Shown piece by piece: positions 11,261 to 22,328 of a stretch of DNA of 64,000 nt. The stretch covers positions 33,623,540 through 33,687,539 of the forward strand of contig NC_065884.2 in assembly GCF_932274485.2 (NCBI RefSeq). Reading direction: 5' to 3'. A program made the translations under genes and the position numbers. This stretch comes from Patella vulgata. Taxonomy: Eukaryota > Mollusca > Gastropoda > Patellidae. Position 1 is the stretch's first letter. The number at the start of each line of letters is the position of its first letter. Below the pieces are notes generated by a model that was not told where the DNA came from, did not search any database, and saw nothing but the letters and a program-made list of their open reading frames with translations.

Positions 11261-11765
11261 TTTATGCCTTATCCATTTTGGTCAACAGGCAAGTTTTCAT
11301 TTTGGATTAGCTGCTGTCAATTTCTATATAATTTTAATGATGAAGCTGCTGTGTAGACTTATTTCCACAATTTGCATGGCTTTCTTTTTTGGGGTGATAA
11401 GCAAGATGTCTAGTTAAACAACCTAATTAATGTTTTTTACTGGGACACTGCTTCCTGGATGCCTAGTTTGACTCTGTAAACAGGTAATTATCATGATGTA
11501 TTTATTTCAGTCATCTGGTACAGGGTAACCAGTTAGTACCATTACAGATGGGAGTTAAAGCTGATCATTTAATGCCATCTTGTAAAACGCTTTTGTCTGA
11601 CTCCGTCTTATTACAGGTAAACTATAGCTTCCTATTGTTGATATCAAAGCCCATTGAAAATTGAACCAAATGTTTGTCCCGAAAATGACCCAGTTCATTT
11701 CTTCGAGTGCACGTTGAGCACCATTTCCCTCTCTCTCTTTTCTTGCATAAGCTTTCTGTTCTCAG
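11261..11765. other. No gene recognised
   Basis: AT-rich DNA with no supported exon, repeat unit or element ends. Confidence 0.3.
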
Positions 11766-12383
11766 TTTTTATAAGCCCACATGAAAATGTAGCTGTATAT
11801 TGTCGTTGATCCTGTATGTCTGTTTGTCCACATGTTTTGAAATTTATAATATAATTTACATTTGTGAGTTGAAGAAGCCTAATTAATTTCAACAATTGCT
11901 GTTAATTTCTTCTAGAGTTAATGTCCCTTATTTCACTTTGTAGACCCTTGTGAACGCTCAAATGACAATAGTTATCATCCAGTCTGTATGAAATGTATCT
12001 GCATTATTTAAATTAGTGAACCAAATAAGAAGCCTATCTTCAATAATTTCAGCTAATTACTTATAGAGTTATGGCCCTTGTTTCACTTTATTGAACCTTG
12101 TTAATGCTCCAATGACAAAAGTTAAAATCAGATCTGTATGAAATTTATATTCATTATTAAAAGTTGGAAAATGGAGAAGCCTATCGAATTTCAACAATTT
12201 CAGTTACAGCCCTTGTTTCAATTTGTAGAACACTCCAACGACAACAATTATCATGTGATTTGTATTAAATTTAGATCGGTATCATGTAAACGCTCCCATT
12301 ACCCGCAAAGTATAAATATAAAACAACCCATGGATGATTTAGCTGATGTGGGTGTATGTTTAGTTGCCTGGCAACCTATCTTT
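11766..12383 (+). mobile_element. Helentron-like family C, copy 1 (both ends)
   Basis: The 5' end TTTTTATAAGCCCACATG...GTATATTGTCGTTG is followed by about three diverged 150-bp monomers (AGAGTTAATGTCCCTTATTTC, AGAGTTATGGCCCTTGTTTC). The 3' end has GATGTGGGTGTATGTTTAG, the hairpin GTTGCC-T-GGCAAC and CTATCTTT. The hairpin is identical to family A, so A and C share termini but have diverged cores. Confidence 0.72.
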
Positions 12384-12543
12384 ACTTCATGCAGTACATT
12401 CAGTGAGGTATAATATCAGTGTGTCCTTGACTATCATAGACTTGATGACACCGCACTAATCACCAGATGCAAGAAGCTTTCTCTTTGTTTTCATTACAAA
12501 TTTTAAGCTTCCCAGGAACGGTTCCAAGAATAGAGAGGTTCAA

Positions 12544-13202
12544 TTTTTTATACGCCCACATTGAAATGTGGTCGTACATTGTCGTCACCCCCAAACCGTC
12601 GGTTAATATCTGATTGTTTTTAAATTTATACACAGTGTCTAAGGTCATGAGGGAGAAGCCTATTGATTTTCAGTGATTTCCGATAATTACTGCCAGAGGT
12701 ATGTCCCTTGTGATCACTTCAAAATATCTTGTGGATCCTCTAGAGGCTAACTAAATATTCATACACAGTGTTTGAGGTCATGAGACGAAGAATCCTATTG
12801 ATTTTCAACGATTTCCGATAATTACTGTCAAAGTTATGGCCCTTGATCACTTTGAAAAATCTTGTGATGCTCTAGAGGCTAGCTAAAGTTATCATCCGAT
12901 TGACTTAAGAGTCTAAGGTCTTGAGACGAACAAGTATATTGATTATCAATCAATTTTGATAACTTGAACAGCTAAATCCATGATAATAAATGTTTCGTAT
13001 ACTAAACTTTTTAAAAACCAAACAAATTCTAATGATTTTCTGATAATTACTTGATGAGTTGTTACTCTTAATTAGATTTTAGTGTATTATAAATGTTTCA
13101 TTACCGAAAAAAGTAAAAATATGCGACAACTCTTGTTGACTGCCCGGACGATTTAGCTGCTTGCTGTGTGGCGTATGTTTCGTTGCCTGGCAACCTATCT
13201 TT
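12544..13202 (+). mobile_element. Helentron-like family A, copy 3 (both ends)
   Basis: The 5' end is TTTTTTATACGCCCAC, then GTGGTCGTACATTGTCGTC. About two 150-bp monomers follow, then the family A 3' unique part (GACGAACAAGTATATTGATT, ATTACCGAAAAAAGTAAAA, CTTGTTGACTGCCCGGACGA). It ends in GTGTGGCGTATGTTTC, the hairpin GTTGCC-T-GGCAAC and CTATCTTT. At about 660 bp it is the most compact two-ended family A copy here. Confidence 0.75.
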
Positions 13203-14591
13203 GTAGTTTACACAGGTGAAATGTAAGTGTTCAGAACTGTCCAAACTGGACCACTGAAGTGAGGTGATCTCAGAACCATTGTCAGTACTGCACGATTCAA
13301 TTTTTGTAGTGTAATCGCTATTCGTTCTCCGAAAGGTTCTCTGGACAGATTTCTGTGCAGGGTACTACACTGACACTTAGAAAAAGGTAAGGTGTGATAT
13401 GTATGTTTGCCGTATATAAATCTAGCCCTAATGGTTGTTTGATACGTAAGGGTGAGAACTAGACTGAAAGGCAAGTTAATTATCATTAGGGGTCATGTTT
13501 GAAAATGGTGTGATACTCGCTGTGCAGAATTTCTTGAAAATATTTGCCAATAAAGATTTGAGTTGCGAAAGATCATTGAACACAAAAAAGAAAAATAGTA
13601 CACTGTAATATTTCGATAATTTAGAGGGGGTATATTGTCCATTTGACCACATTTCTTGACCAATCAGAATCAAGGAAATTGAATCGACACTGTATAATCC
13701 GTACTTCAAACGGTGGGTGTGAAGCATCCAATTATCGGTGAGATTAAAACTCAATGGGTGTGAAGCCAGAAAAGATTAACAAGTAATCACCAATCAATTA
13801 TCGGTGAGATTAAAACTGTGTTGATTACTTTGATCGGTAAAGCAGTGAACCTGAGTTGTTTTAAGGGAGTGGACAAGATCTACCTGCCAGTCAATTGGTC
13901 GGCCAATCACAAAGCTTGGATGACAGGTGCCGTTTACTTTGATTGGCTTGAAAAACTGGACATAGAACGACAGATTATAAATGACAATTGACTGAAGACG
14001 GGGACGATGAAGAATATACATTAACGACAGACTTGACCTATTCAAAATTCCTACGCATGCTCAACGACAAAAACACTTCGCTCAGATTAAGGACGAAAAG
14101 ATGATCGCAACAATTCATTTGTTAGAAGATGTTGCCCAGGACTCCGCCTTACGATATGCTTCCGGTAATCTTAACTAAGCAAACTACTTTAAACGATTAC
14201 ATGCATTGATATTTCTAAATATATTGTACGCATGCATTGATATTACATGTAAACGATTTTATGAATATATTGTACGCATGCATTGTTATTGTTAATTATT
14301 TAATATAATAAAATTTTGAAAGTACAGAAAAGTTTATCATTTATAAAGGGAATAGCATTCTGGTGATTCGAAGCTACAATATAAAAATACTTCCGGTTTT
14401 CGAAGTTACAGTATTTCCGGTTTTGGAGAAAGCTCGGTATTCCGAAACGCTGTGTGATCCGAATTATTGTAATGATCCCGCATGATGTCGGATGTGACAG
14501 AGTCCACTGTATTCGCTCTTTGTCTGGAATGTTTCCTTCTGTTATGTTTATTATTATTGAACTTATACTGGGCAATTTGATTCTCAATAAA
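13203..14591. other. No gene recognised; small internal duplications
   Basis: AATTATCGGTGAGATTAAAA occurs twice (about 13731 and 13796). AATATATTGTACGCATGCAT occurs twice (about 14219 and 14266). I see no exon with flanking splice sites, and the open frames across this stretch have no recognisable domain. Confidence 0.35.
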
Positions 14592-14873
14592 GGGGGGGTT
14601 GGGATGGCTTAGTGGTCTAGAGTGTCCCGCTTTGCTCTCTAGCTGGCCGGTCACCTCTGGCTTATAGTTGTGGTTTCGATCCCTGGTGTGAGCGTATGTG
14701 GCTTGGAGATAGGGGTGCCTTCTCAACCTTGTGGGTTTACTCTGGGTACTCCGGTTTCCTCCTACACCAAAGACCCCTGAGCGTGCGCTGAGATAATGAA
14801 AATAAAAAATAAGACTTGTCTGCAATATTAGGCTACCTTTGGTGGAAGGACGTTAAACACTAGGAACAACAAC
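14592..14873 (+). repeat. tRNA-derived SINE with Nin-like conserved core
   Basis: The head has Pol III boxes: A-like TGGCTTAGTGGTCTAG and B-like GTGGTTTCGATCCC. The middle contains CTCTGGGTACTCCGGTTTCC, which matches my recollection of the Nin-type conserved SINE domain shared by many invertebrates. The tail ends GGAAGGACGTTAAACAC. Target duplication ATTCTCAATAAA (14580-14591) / ATTCTCAGTAAA (14874-14885) has one mismatch, so both ends are defined. Confidence 0.8.
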
Positions 14874-15149
14874 ATTCTCAGTAAAACTGTTGAACCTACA
14901 TTAAAGCTGCTCTTTGGTAATATATAATTGAAATTAAAGATGGTAAAATAAAACTACATTTTTATGCTAACGTTTTCACCCTGATAGCGGCTCTTTTGGC
15001 ATTTATTAAACAAATATTCAATTAACAATAACCTATGACGTCACAATGTCGTAGTTACATGATAAAATTATTATACAGGCAAGGGTAGTTATTTCTTAGC
15101 CTACAGACTACAAATATTCAATCCCACCACGGTATTTATTTTATTTGAT

Positions 15150-16330
15150 TTAAATATTCTCTTATTTAGAATTAAGTTTCGGGTCGTACTTCTCAATAAA
15201 ATAGCTTTCTTTCTTTATATAGAGAAAAAACACTAAATTTGCCCCACCCCACCCCCACATACTTCAAGATGCTCACTGAGCGGGATCATCCTGTATTTTG
15301 GTTGAAGTATGTGCTGTCGATGGAAGTTCATTCTCAACCTAAGCATCATTTTGGTCTTTACTATCTACCTTCCCTTGCATCCCGGACATGCTATAAGGTA
15401 AATTACATAGTTCAATTGGCAATTCATTGCCTGTTTGATATAAAATATATTATAATCATTAATTTTTATGGATGATCCCTAAATGATAATGTCACAGGTT
15501 TTACAGTTTGAATTACCACATTTCAAAACTACTGGTATTGAAGTGACTGAATCATATTTAGAACTGTTGATTATATTTGTTTTTCCTCATAATTTTATCC
15601 ATCGTTTGGCTATTTTTAAGGATATGGATGTAATTTTCAGTGATAGATTTCCCATTTTCCTGGGACGGTTTGAATGTAGTAACTAAAGCAACGTTCCTTT
15701 TATCAGAGCTTACAGGAACTTTAGGTTGTCTTAACACGCTTTGATCCAGACTCGATACTCTTTGGTTAATTTACCTGGATATTTTTATTTTAATAACAAA
15801 CCGTTTAGTTCCTGTAGTCTCTGAACTTTGACATCTTGATTTGGACACAATTGTACAAATTCGTCTAGCTAGGTTATATGGGATGTTTCTCTTTCGTATG
15901 AGAGGGGTGACAAGAGTTAAAATTTAGATATTGATGTGTATCGTTTTTTTTTGTAATACACATCAGTTTCAATAGAGCCGTTCTCATGTAGCTTAACTGT
16001 CACATCCAGAAAATTTAATGTGGTTTGACTCTGATCAATTGTAAACTGAATACTGTTATCTAAACTATTTAACATTTAGTGTTTTTCCTTTACATAGACT
16101 TAATAGCAAGAACAACGACCTCTTGAAGGCAAAAGAAAGCTATTTTATTGAGAAGTACCAACCGAAACTTAATTCTAAATATACATACACACCTGTCCAG
16201 TCTTCATTAATATATTTAGAAACACTTCCTGTTTCGTATTTAGAGGGGTGTTATTGTGCAATAGACATGGTTGGCACCATATAGTCTGGTTGTAGCTGAC
16301 ATCCCATAAAACTCCATTTGATTCATTCAT
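15150..16330. mobile_element. Penelope-like element relic with inverted ends
   Basis: On the minus strand, about 15690-16090 encodes traces of a Penelope reverse transcriptase C-terminal region: NFLDVTVKLHENGSIETDVY, a CHPSHTK block and a FKPSQENG block. The end of a GIY-YIG domain (ESYFIEKY.PKLNS) appears on both sides: minus strand near 15165-15215 and plus strand near 16130-16180. This gives inverted flanks as in other Penelope elements. The element is broken, with several breaks, and old. The right edge (16260-16330) runs into a LINE/SINE-like 3' tail (GTTGTAGCTGACATCCCATA). Confidence 0.6.
15269..15397 (+). CDS. Possible isolated exon, 43 codons, unknown product
   Basis: A 129-base open segment lies between an acceptor-like CTTCAAG and a donor-like AAG|GTAAAT. 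It encodes a hydrophobic, aromatic-rich piece including HPVFWLKYVLSMEV and HFGLYYLPSLA. Its end phase (0) would fit the PI3K exon at 18441, but I see no similarity to class II PI3K. It may be chance, or an exon of something unrelated caught beside the Penelope relic. Confidence 0.2.
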
Positions 16331-16353
16331 TCTTCTTATCTATATGATTATAC

Positions 16354-16946
16354 CAGTGATGGGATTTCGCCCGTATATATTCCGGACATGTCCGACGCTA
16401 TTTTCAAAATTATCTGACCAGGAATATGCCCAATCGAACATCAAGACATGGTGAATAATATTCAAAATTCCAAAATTAATATAGTGTACTGAGTGTATAA
16501 CTACCACTCAACCCGATTATCGGTGATAATAGGCTGGATTGATTAGGTAATTAAGTGATCAATGTATTTATCGTCTTATACCGTCTATACGCCTACCTTG
16601 ATTAACTACTTAATCTGCTTTGATTGACTGACTTAATCCTTTGTCGGATAATTCATCAATCTAATCTTAAACAGAAATCATTGCTTCCCCTTTGTCGGAC
16701 TATTCATCAATCCAATAAGAGTTACTATCATTTTAATCTACGTGTTTACCTCGTGGTTTCTCCATTGTCGAACATTTTAATCTCATTGATGTGAGCCGAC
16801 AATATGTATAAACTAATCATAAATGTCACATATTGTAAGAGTATATAACACCCAAATCAATATATTATCCGTTAACTTGTAAATCAATATATCCGTTAAT
16901 TTGTCTGCGATATCACTTCGGTGGAAGCGGACGTTAAATAAAGCTA

Positions 16947-16981
<35 letters not shown>

Positions 16982-17967
16982 GTTATAATACAATAATCGA
17001 AAACTAAAGTAGAAATCTTGCGAGATGCGTGAAATTACAAGAGATGTAAACGTGACAATTATCATGTTAACTTATAAATCAATATATCCGTTAATTTGTC
17101 TGTGATATCACTTCGGTGGAAGCGGACGTTAAATAAAGCCATTTTACAGAAACACCCACATGTGGTTATAATACAATAATCAAAAACTAAAGTAGAAATC
17201 TCACGAGATCTGTGAAACTACAAGAGATGTAATCGTGACAATTATTACTTCGGAGGAAAGATTCTATTTTGATAGCATATTCTCGGGTTTATGATAATAT
17301 TTTGAATGGGGTATATGTTTAAAAAAAGAAATAAACAAGCTGAGAAATGTCAACAAATATTTCGATTGGAATTCGACAAATATTTCGATTGGAATAGTGT
17401 ACATGTAAGTAGTTAATTGTTTTACACGATAGCGCATGTGAGTGCTATTATTTAGCAGATGAAGTCACTGGCTCGATATCGTGGAGCGACGATCACTGCC
17501 AAAAAAATTTCGGGATGTCTTTTTTTTTTTCACCTCCATCCATATAGAAGTCAAAACGTAGTATAAGACGAATGCCGGATTTCTGCTGAAAAAAATATCG
17601 ACTTATACCCCAGAAAATACGTTAATTTTCGAGGTGATTTTGAACAAAAGTACGGGTCGACAGTTTCCATTCTATCGTATTACGACAACACGTAATTTTG
17701 TAGGAATATTACTGACACAAATTTGAATACCGTATGGGAATTAAATATGAAAAATAATGAGGCACACCTATTTTTTTTATTACGTACGAATTTGAATATT
17801 TTGTTGAACCGTATGGGAATTAAATATGAAAAATAATGAGGCACACCTATTTTTTTTATTACGTACGAATTTGAATATTTTGTTGACACGTGATTTTTAA
17901 TTGTGGTCTGAAACCGCCTGCTTAAATAATAAGAGTTATGCCCCTTTATTTTGAAATCCCATCACCG
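16354..17967 (-). mobile_element. hAT-like non-autonomous element, copy 1
   Basis: The ends CAGTGATGGGATTT and AAATCCCATCACCG are inverted repeats, flanked by the 8-bp duplication GATTATAC (16346-16353 and 17968-17975). CAGTG-type ends with 8-bp duplications are the hAT hallmark. No transposase frame. Internally there are two copies of about 190 bp (16870-17070 and 17070-17250, sharing GATATCACTTCGGTGGAAGC), a (CA)n run at about 16951-16979, and two 79-bp copies (17730-17808, 17809-17887). It matches copies 22687-24118 and about 58735-62728 in the opposite orientation. Confidence 0.8.
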
Positions 17968-18440
17968 GATTATACCCTTTTTGTGCAGAAAACTCACCAA
18001 TCAACTAATACACACTGTGTTATTCACTTTTAACCTCCCAGTTAACAAACCCACTCAGTAGAGAAAACACACCATCTCAGAGATTTTCACCCCTAGAGAT
18101 AATTAATTCACTTTTCAGCCAATTTCTTACCTCTGTTAATTAATACTAATAATACACATTATCATGATTTTAACCAATGAAATATCCATTTTCAATCCTT
18201 TCTGAGAAATAGACCTATAGAGCTAGATTTATATATAGAAAACGTACAGATCACACCTTACCTATTTCCCAGTGCTGTATAATGCAGCTGTTTGGTAAAT
18301 ATTTTCTTGTATGGTTCTTGGTCATATAGATATATTCTCTTATGTTTGTTACAAATTAAGGTAACTAGGTTATTAACAGGAGATTTATTAGTTTTTATAC
18401 CCACTCCGTCTTATTGTATGTCGCATGCAATTTATTTCAG
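17968..18440. other. PI3K intron, with a possible upstream exon end
   Basis: 18292-18361 stays open in the phase needed to join the exon at 18441 and ends AATTAAG|GTAACT. It reads ...YILLCLLQIK, which could be the strand before VNLPDF in the C2 domain, but the similarity is too weak to call. The stretch 17980-18260 (ATTATACCC..., TTTTCACCCCTAG, GTTAATTAA) resembles 58340-58570, an older shared repeat. Confidence 0.3.
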
Positions 18441-18502
18441 GTTAATTTACCAGATTTTGATAAAACTATTTTTTTTCCTGCACCAAATGTCAAGAAAACA
18501 AG
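18441..18502 (+). CDS. PIK3C2-like: Class II phosphoinositide 3-kinase, exon at end of C2 domain
   Basis: A 62-base exon between TTTATTTCAG and AG|GTAGGA encodes VNLPDFDKTIFFPAPNVKK. It fits the last C2 strand of class II PI3Ks, where human PIK3C2B has a VDFP...VxF segment just before the helical domain. It ends with two bases of a codon; the exon at 18663 supplies the third, giving Ser. Class II PI3Ks make PI3P and PI(3,4)P2 on endosomal and plasma membranes. The assignment rests mainly on the downstream exons, since this one is short. Confidence 0.65.
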
Positions 18503-18662
18503 GTAGGATTTTTTTAGAACTGAAATGATTGAAAACAATTGTTTTCAATATTTTCTTTGTGAATATTGGCGAATTTGTTATAAATTAAATCCCGGTACTT
18601 TAAAGTTTAGATGACAAATATGAAAAAAAATGGATTATAAATAATTGAAGTATTTATTTTAG

Positions 18663-18743
18663 TGATAGGCGACCATTTGATGCTTTACATCCAGAGATAC
18701 ATGATACAGTTCTAAATGTGTTGGAGAAAGAATCCTCTTCTGT
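18663..18743 (+). CDS. PIK3C2-like: Class II phosphoinositide 3-kinase, C2-to-helical linker exon
   Basis: An 81-base exon (TTTTAG|T ... CTGT|GTAAGT) encodes DRRPFDALHPEIHDTVLNVL followed by EKESSS. This parallels the linker before the PIK domain in vertebrate PIK3C2 proteins (…L..ED...L..I..KESL). Phase carries over correctly from 18502 and on to 34636 (GT|A = Val). A family D element starts only 27 bases past its donor site, at 18771. Confidence 0.75.
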
Positions 18744-18770
18744 GTAAGTATATAATACATGTTATGTTCA

Positions 18771-20670
18771 TTTTTATACGTCCACATTATGAATGTGGAC
18801 ATATTATGCCGTCGCCCCTGTGTGTGTGTATGTATGTCTGTGGGTCTCCTATAGGGCGCAATTCTTACTCGATTTTCTTCAAACTTTGTATACTTATTCA
18901 AGGGTGATCCCCATTGTTTTTGGTGCATGCCCGACCCCAGGGGCAGAGCCACGCCCATTTATTGTATTTGTTTGTCGTCTACAGGCCGCATTTCTTAACG
19001 TATTATCTTGAAACTTCACATACTTATTCTTTGTACCCATAGGAACATCCCTATCATTTGGGGTGCATGCCTAATCCCCAGGGGCAGAGCCACACCCCTT
19101 ATCTTTCTGTGTATCACCTACAGGCCACAATTCTTAAGTGATCATCTTGAAACTTTACATACTTATTCCTTATACCCTAAGGATGGTCCCTATTGTTTTT
19201 GGTGCATGCCCAACCCCCAGGGGCAGAGCCATGCCCATTTCTTATATTTGTTTGTCGTCTACAGGCCGCATATTTATTCTTTGTACCCTAAGGAACATCC
19301 CTATCGTTTGGGGGGCTTGCCCAACCTTTTATATACCCTAAGGCTGACCATTATTATGTTTGGTGCATGCCCGACCCCCTGGGACAGAGCCACGCCCAAT
19401 GTTTGTGTTTCACGCACAGTCCGCAATTGTTAACAGATCATTTTGAAACTTTGCATACCTATTCCTTATACCTTAAGGATGACCCCTATTGTTTTTTGGT
19501 GATTGTCCAACCCCCTGGGGCAGAGCCATGCCCATTTTTCTTTGTGTCTGTGTGTGTTGCCTACAGGCCACGATTCTTAATGGATCGTCTTTGAACTTGT
19601 GATATGTATTCCTTATAGCCAAAGGACAACAACTGCATGTCCCGACACCCAGGGACAGATCCACGCCCAATGAATCAGCTTGGTACTTGGCATATATATT
19701 CCTTATAGCCTGAGGGTAGGGTGTCAACTATTGATTTTGGTGAATGCACCGACCCCCAGGGGCAGAGCCACGCCCACTTTTTGCCTTTAGCGCCTGAAAG
19801 CCAAAATTCTGAATGAATTATCTTGGTATACTTATTCCTTATACTCTAAGGACGGTAACTATGGATGTTGACGCACGACCCCCTCCTCCAAACCCCCTGC
19901 ACCCCCACCCCATGCCCTTTTGGCGGTGCCACTTTTTGTTGATATTTTGTCTGTAAATGATATACAGGTGGCAATTATTAACAGATTTGGATCCAATTTG
20001 GAATGATCCAGCATAGGGTTGTACCTATATATATATTGGTCCATTTCCAACCCCGAGGGGCAGAGCCATGCCCAATTTTTGTGTTTTTTATCTACAGGCT
20101 GGCATTCTAAATGGATTATCTTGGAAGTTGGCATATTTATTCCTTATCCTGTAAGGATAGCAGCTATTTATTTTGGTGCATGTCCCGACCCCCCCAGGGT
20201 TGTGGGACCACACCCACTTTTGTTAGTTTTTATCGGTAAATACTCTACAGGTTGCAATAATTAACAGATTTTGTTCAAATTGAGCATATCAATCATTTCA
20301 ATAACAGGGCGGTGCCTATTTATATTGTTCCATATCCAACACCCAGGGGCAGAGCCATGCCCAATTTATGTATTTATCGTCTACAGGCTGCAATTCTGAA
20401 TGGATCATCTTGGAACTTTGAATATTTATTCCTTATTATAGCGTAAAGACAGTAACTATTTATTTTGGTCCCTGGGGCAGTGTCACACCCACTTTTTTGT
20501 TAATATTTTGTCTGAAAATTTGGCAAAACAATCCCAATGCCTAGCCTTCTTTGCCTCTTGTCATATTACAGCAATTTCATATTTCATTCTCTTCATTTTA
20601 AAAAGTACCATATCAATCAAAGCAGGAATGTGAATGTGGACGTATATTGCACCGTTAGCAATGCTCTGGT
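18771..20670 (+). mobile_element. Helentron-like family D, long tandem core
   Basis: The 5' end TTTTTATACGTCCACATTATG..GTGGACATATTATGCCGTCGCC resembles families A and B. The core is more than ten diverged monomers of about 140 bp, each with CCAGGGGCAGAGCCACGCCC, TACAGGCCGCAATTCTTAA and TTATTCCTTATACCCTAAGG. It ends with AATGTGGACGTATATTGC, which inverts the 5' sequence, and the hairpin ATTGC-ACCGTTA-GCAAT (20646-20662), then GCTCTGGTTT. It lies in the intron after PI3K exon 18663-18743. Confidence 0.7.
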
Positions 20671-20682
20671 TTTATACACCCA

Positions 20683-20812
20683 CCAGTCTTTTTTGATATC
20701 AAAAAATATCAACACAAGTTGATAAAGTAACGAAAAACGAGGCTCTGCCGAGTTTTTTTTTACTTTTTCGACGAGTGTTGATATTTTTTTATATCAAAAA
20801 AGACGAGTAGGA
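20683..20812. repeat. Near-perfect hairpin (TGATATC palindrome pair)
   Basis: CTTTTTTGATATCAAAAAAT and ATATCAACAC (about 20689-20716) are mirrored by GTGTTGATAT and ATATCAAAAAAGACGAG (about 20774-20806). The centre holds an ACTTTTTCG/CGAAAAACG pair and CTCTGCCGAG. This is a foldback of about 115 bp, typical of a small MITE. Confidence 0.6.
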
Positions 20813-20814
20813 GA

Positions 20815-21365
20815 TTTTATTTATCACCCAATCCCTTCTTACATGCACAAATAGATAAATATAATTCTTTGCTGTAGATTTCACTTTTACTGAACATTAC
20901 GGCATAGTGATACATGATTTTTTGACAGCAATTCAACCATTGCAAATCCTTTATATTGACCCAGTGTTTCCATCAAGGTCAATTGAATAACAATAGTTCA
21001 TTTTCAATAAAAAAAACGTTACTTTTTATAAGAAATGAACTGTTCTTTGAAAATAAAAAAAAGTAGTTCCTATTCAACTGACCAATCAAATTCATGTAGA
21101 TTATGAAATTTATCGGGGGGTTGGATGGCTGAATGGTTAGCGCTGTATCATAAAGTCTGTCATTGAGTCGACTGGCGTGGTTTCGAATCCCCGGTTGTAC
21201 GTGGCAAGCGAATTATGTAAATAAAATTAAACCATATGTTAGTCCCGAAATGACCTAGTTTGTGTCGAGTGGACGTTAAACCCCATTTCTCTCTCTCTCT
21301 CTGAAATTTATCACACAAGCGATAACTACTGTAGAATGTATTATTGGGTGATAAACAGATATATG
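20815..21365. mobile_element. Foldback element split by a SINE
   Basis: TTTATCACCCAAT (about 20819-20831) is inverted as ATTGGGTGATAAA (about 21343-21355). Inside, GGTCAATTGAATAAC...AGTTCATTT is mirrored by AAATGAACT...CTATTCAACTGACC (20975-21090). The SINE at 21115-21301 sits in it with its own target duplication. Confidence 0.55.
21115..21301 (+). repeat. tRNA-derived SINE, (CT)n-tailed
   Basis: The head has A-box-like TGGCTGAATGGTTAGCGC and B-box-like GGTTTCGAATCCCC. The body reads ATATGTTAGTCCCGAAATGA, and the tail GTGGACGTTAAACCCC then (TC)n. The target duplication TGAAATTTATC lies at 21104-21114 and 21302-21312. A minus-strand relative is at 22122-22313. Confidence 0.85.
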
Positions 21366-22328
21366 GTTATACTGTATAATTACATGTATATGATGTATAT
21401 GTATATGTTGCAAAAGACAACATTCGGTAGCAAATGCAGTTGTAACATACAGATATGTTCATTTAGGGGGCGATGGTCACAATGAAATGTGTTTTGTCAA
21501 ATGTTATTGAGTGCTTTGAATGCCTTATAAATGTATAGAAAATAGAACAGATAAAAGCATACTACACACAAGAATGTGGTCCTGGTTTTGAATTTGTTGG
21601 TAATATATATTGTTTTATGTTGCATTTACTCCTCCCCACTGTACCTACTTCGAATTCAAATCCTCATCCAATCTACCCAAAGCTCGATCTTTATTGTCCC
21701 CCGCCTTTTGAAGAAAGCAATGGACTATTAAAATGGGTTCGTCCGTCTGTTTGTCTATCTGTCTGTTTGTCTATCTGTCTGACTTGGTGTTGGTGTTTAT
21801 TAAGTCAATGCCTTGATGGAGTTCGAAGATAAGTATTTTCTGCTTAAAGTAAGCAGAGACAAGCAATTTGATTGGTTGATGCTTTGGGACACGATAACTT
21901 TAGTTCTAATCAAGTTAGAGTGATGAAATTTGATGTATAGTTTTATTACATCAATACTTTGACTAAGTTCGATAATGAGCATTTTCTGCTCAGGCTAAGC
22001 AGAGTGATAAGCAATTTGATTGGTCGAGACTTTGGAACACAATAACTCTCATTCTAATTGAGTTAGAATTTTAACACTTGGCGTAGGTGTCTAATTAGGT
22101 GAATGCCTTGATGGAGTTCAAGAGAGAGAGAGAGAGAGAGAAATGGGGTTTAACGTCCACTTGACACAAACTAGGTCATTTCGGGACTAACATATGGTTT
22201 AATTTTTATTTCAATAATACGCTTGCGCGTAGGGGTCTTTAGCAGTGGGAGGAAACCGGAGGATCCGGAGAAAACAAACGAGGTTGGACAGGCGACCCTA
22301 CTCCTTGTCACGTACAACTGTGGATTCG

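Noticed and set aside
19008-19433. 141-codon frame with repeated FGACPTP-type segments
   Set aside because: Translation of the ~140-bp family D monomers; same-type frames occur on both strands and in several phases.
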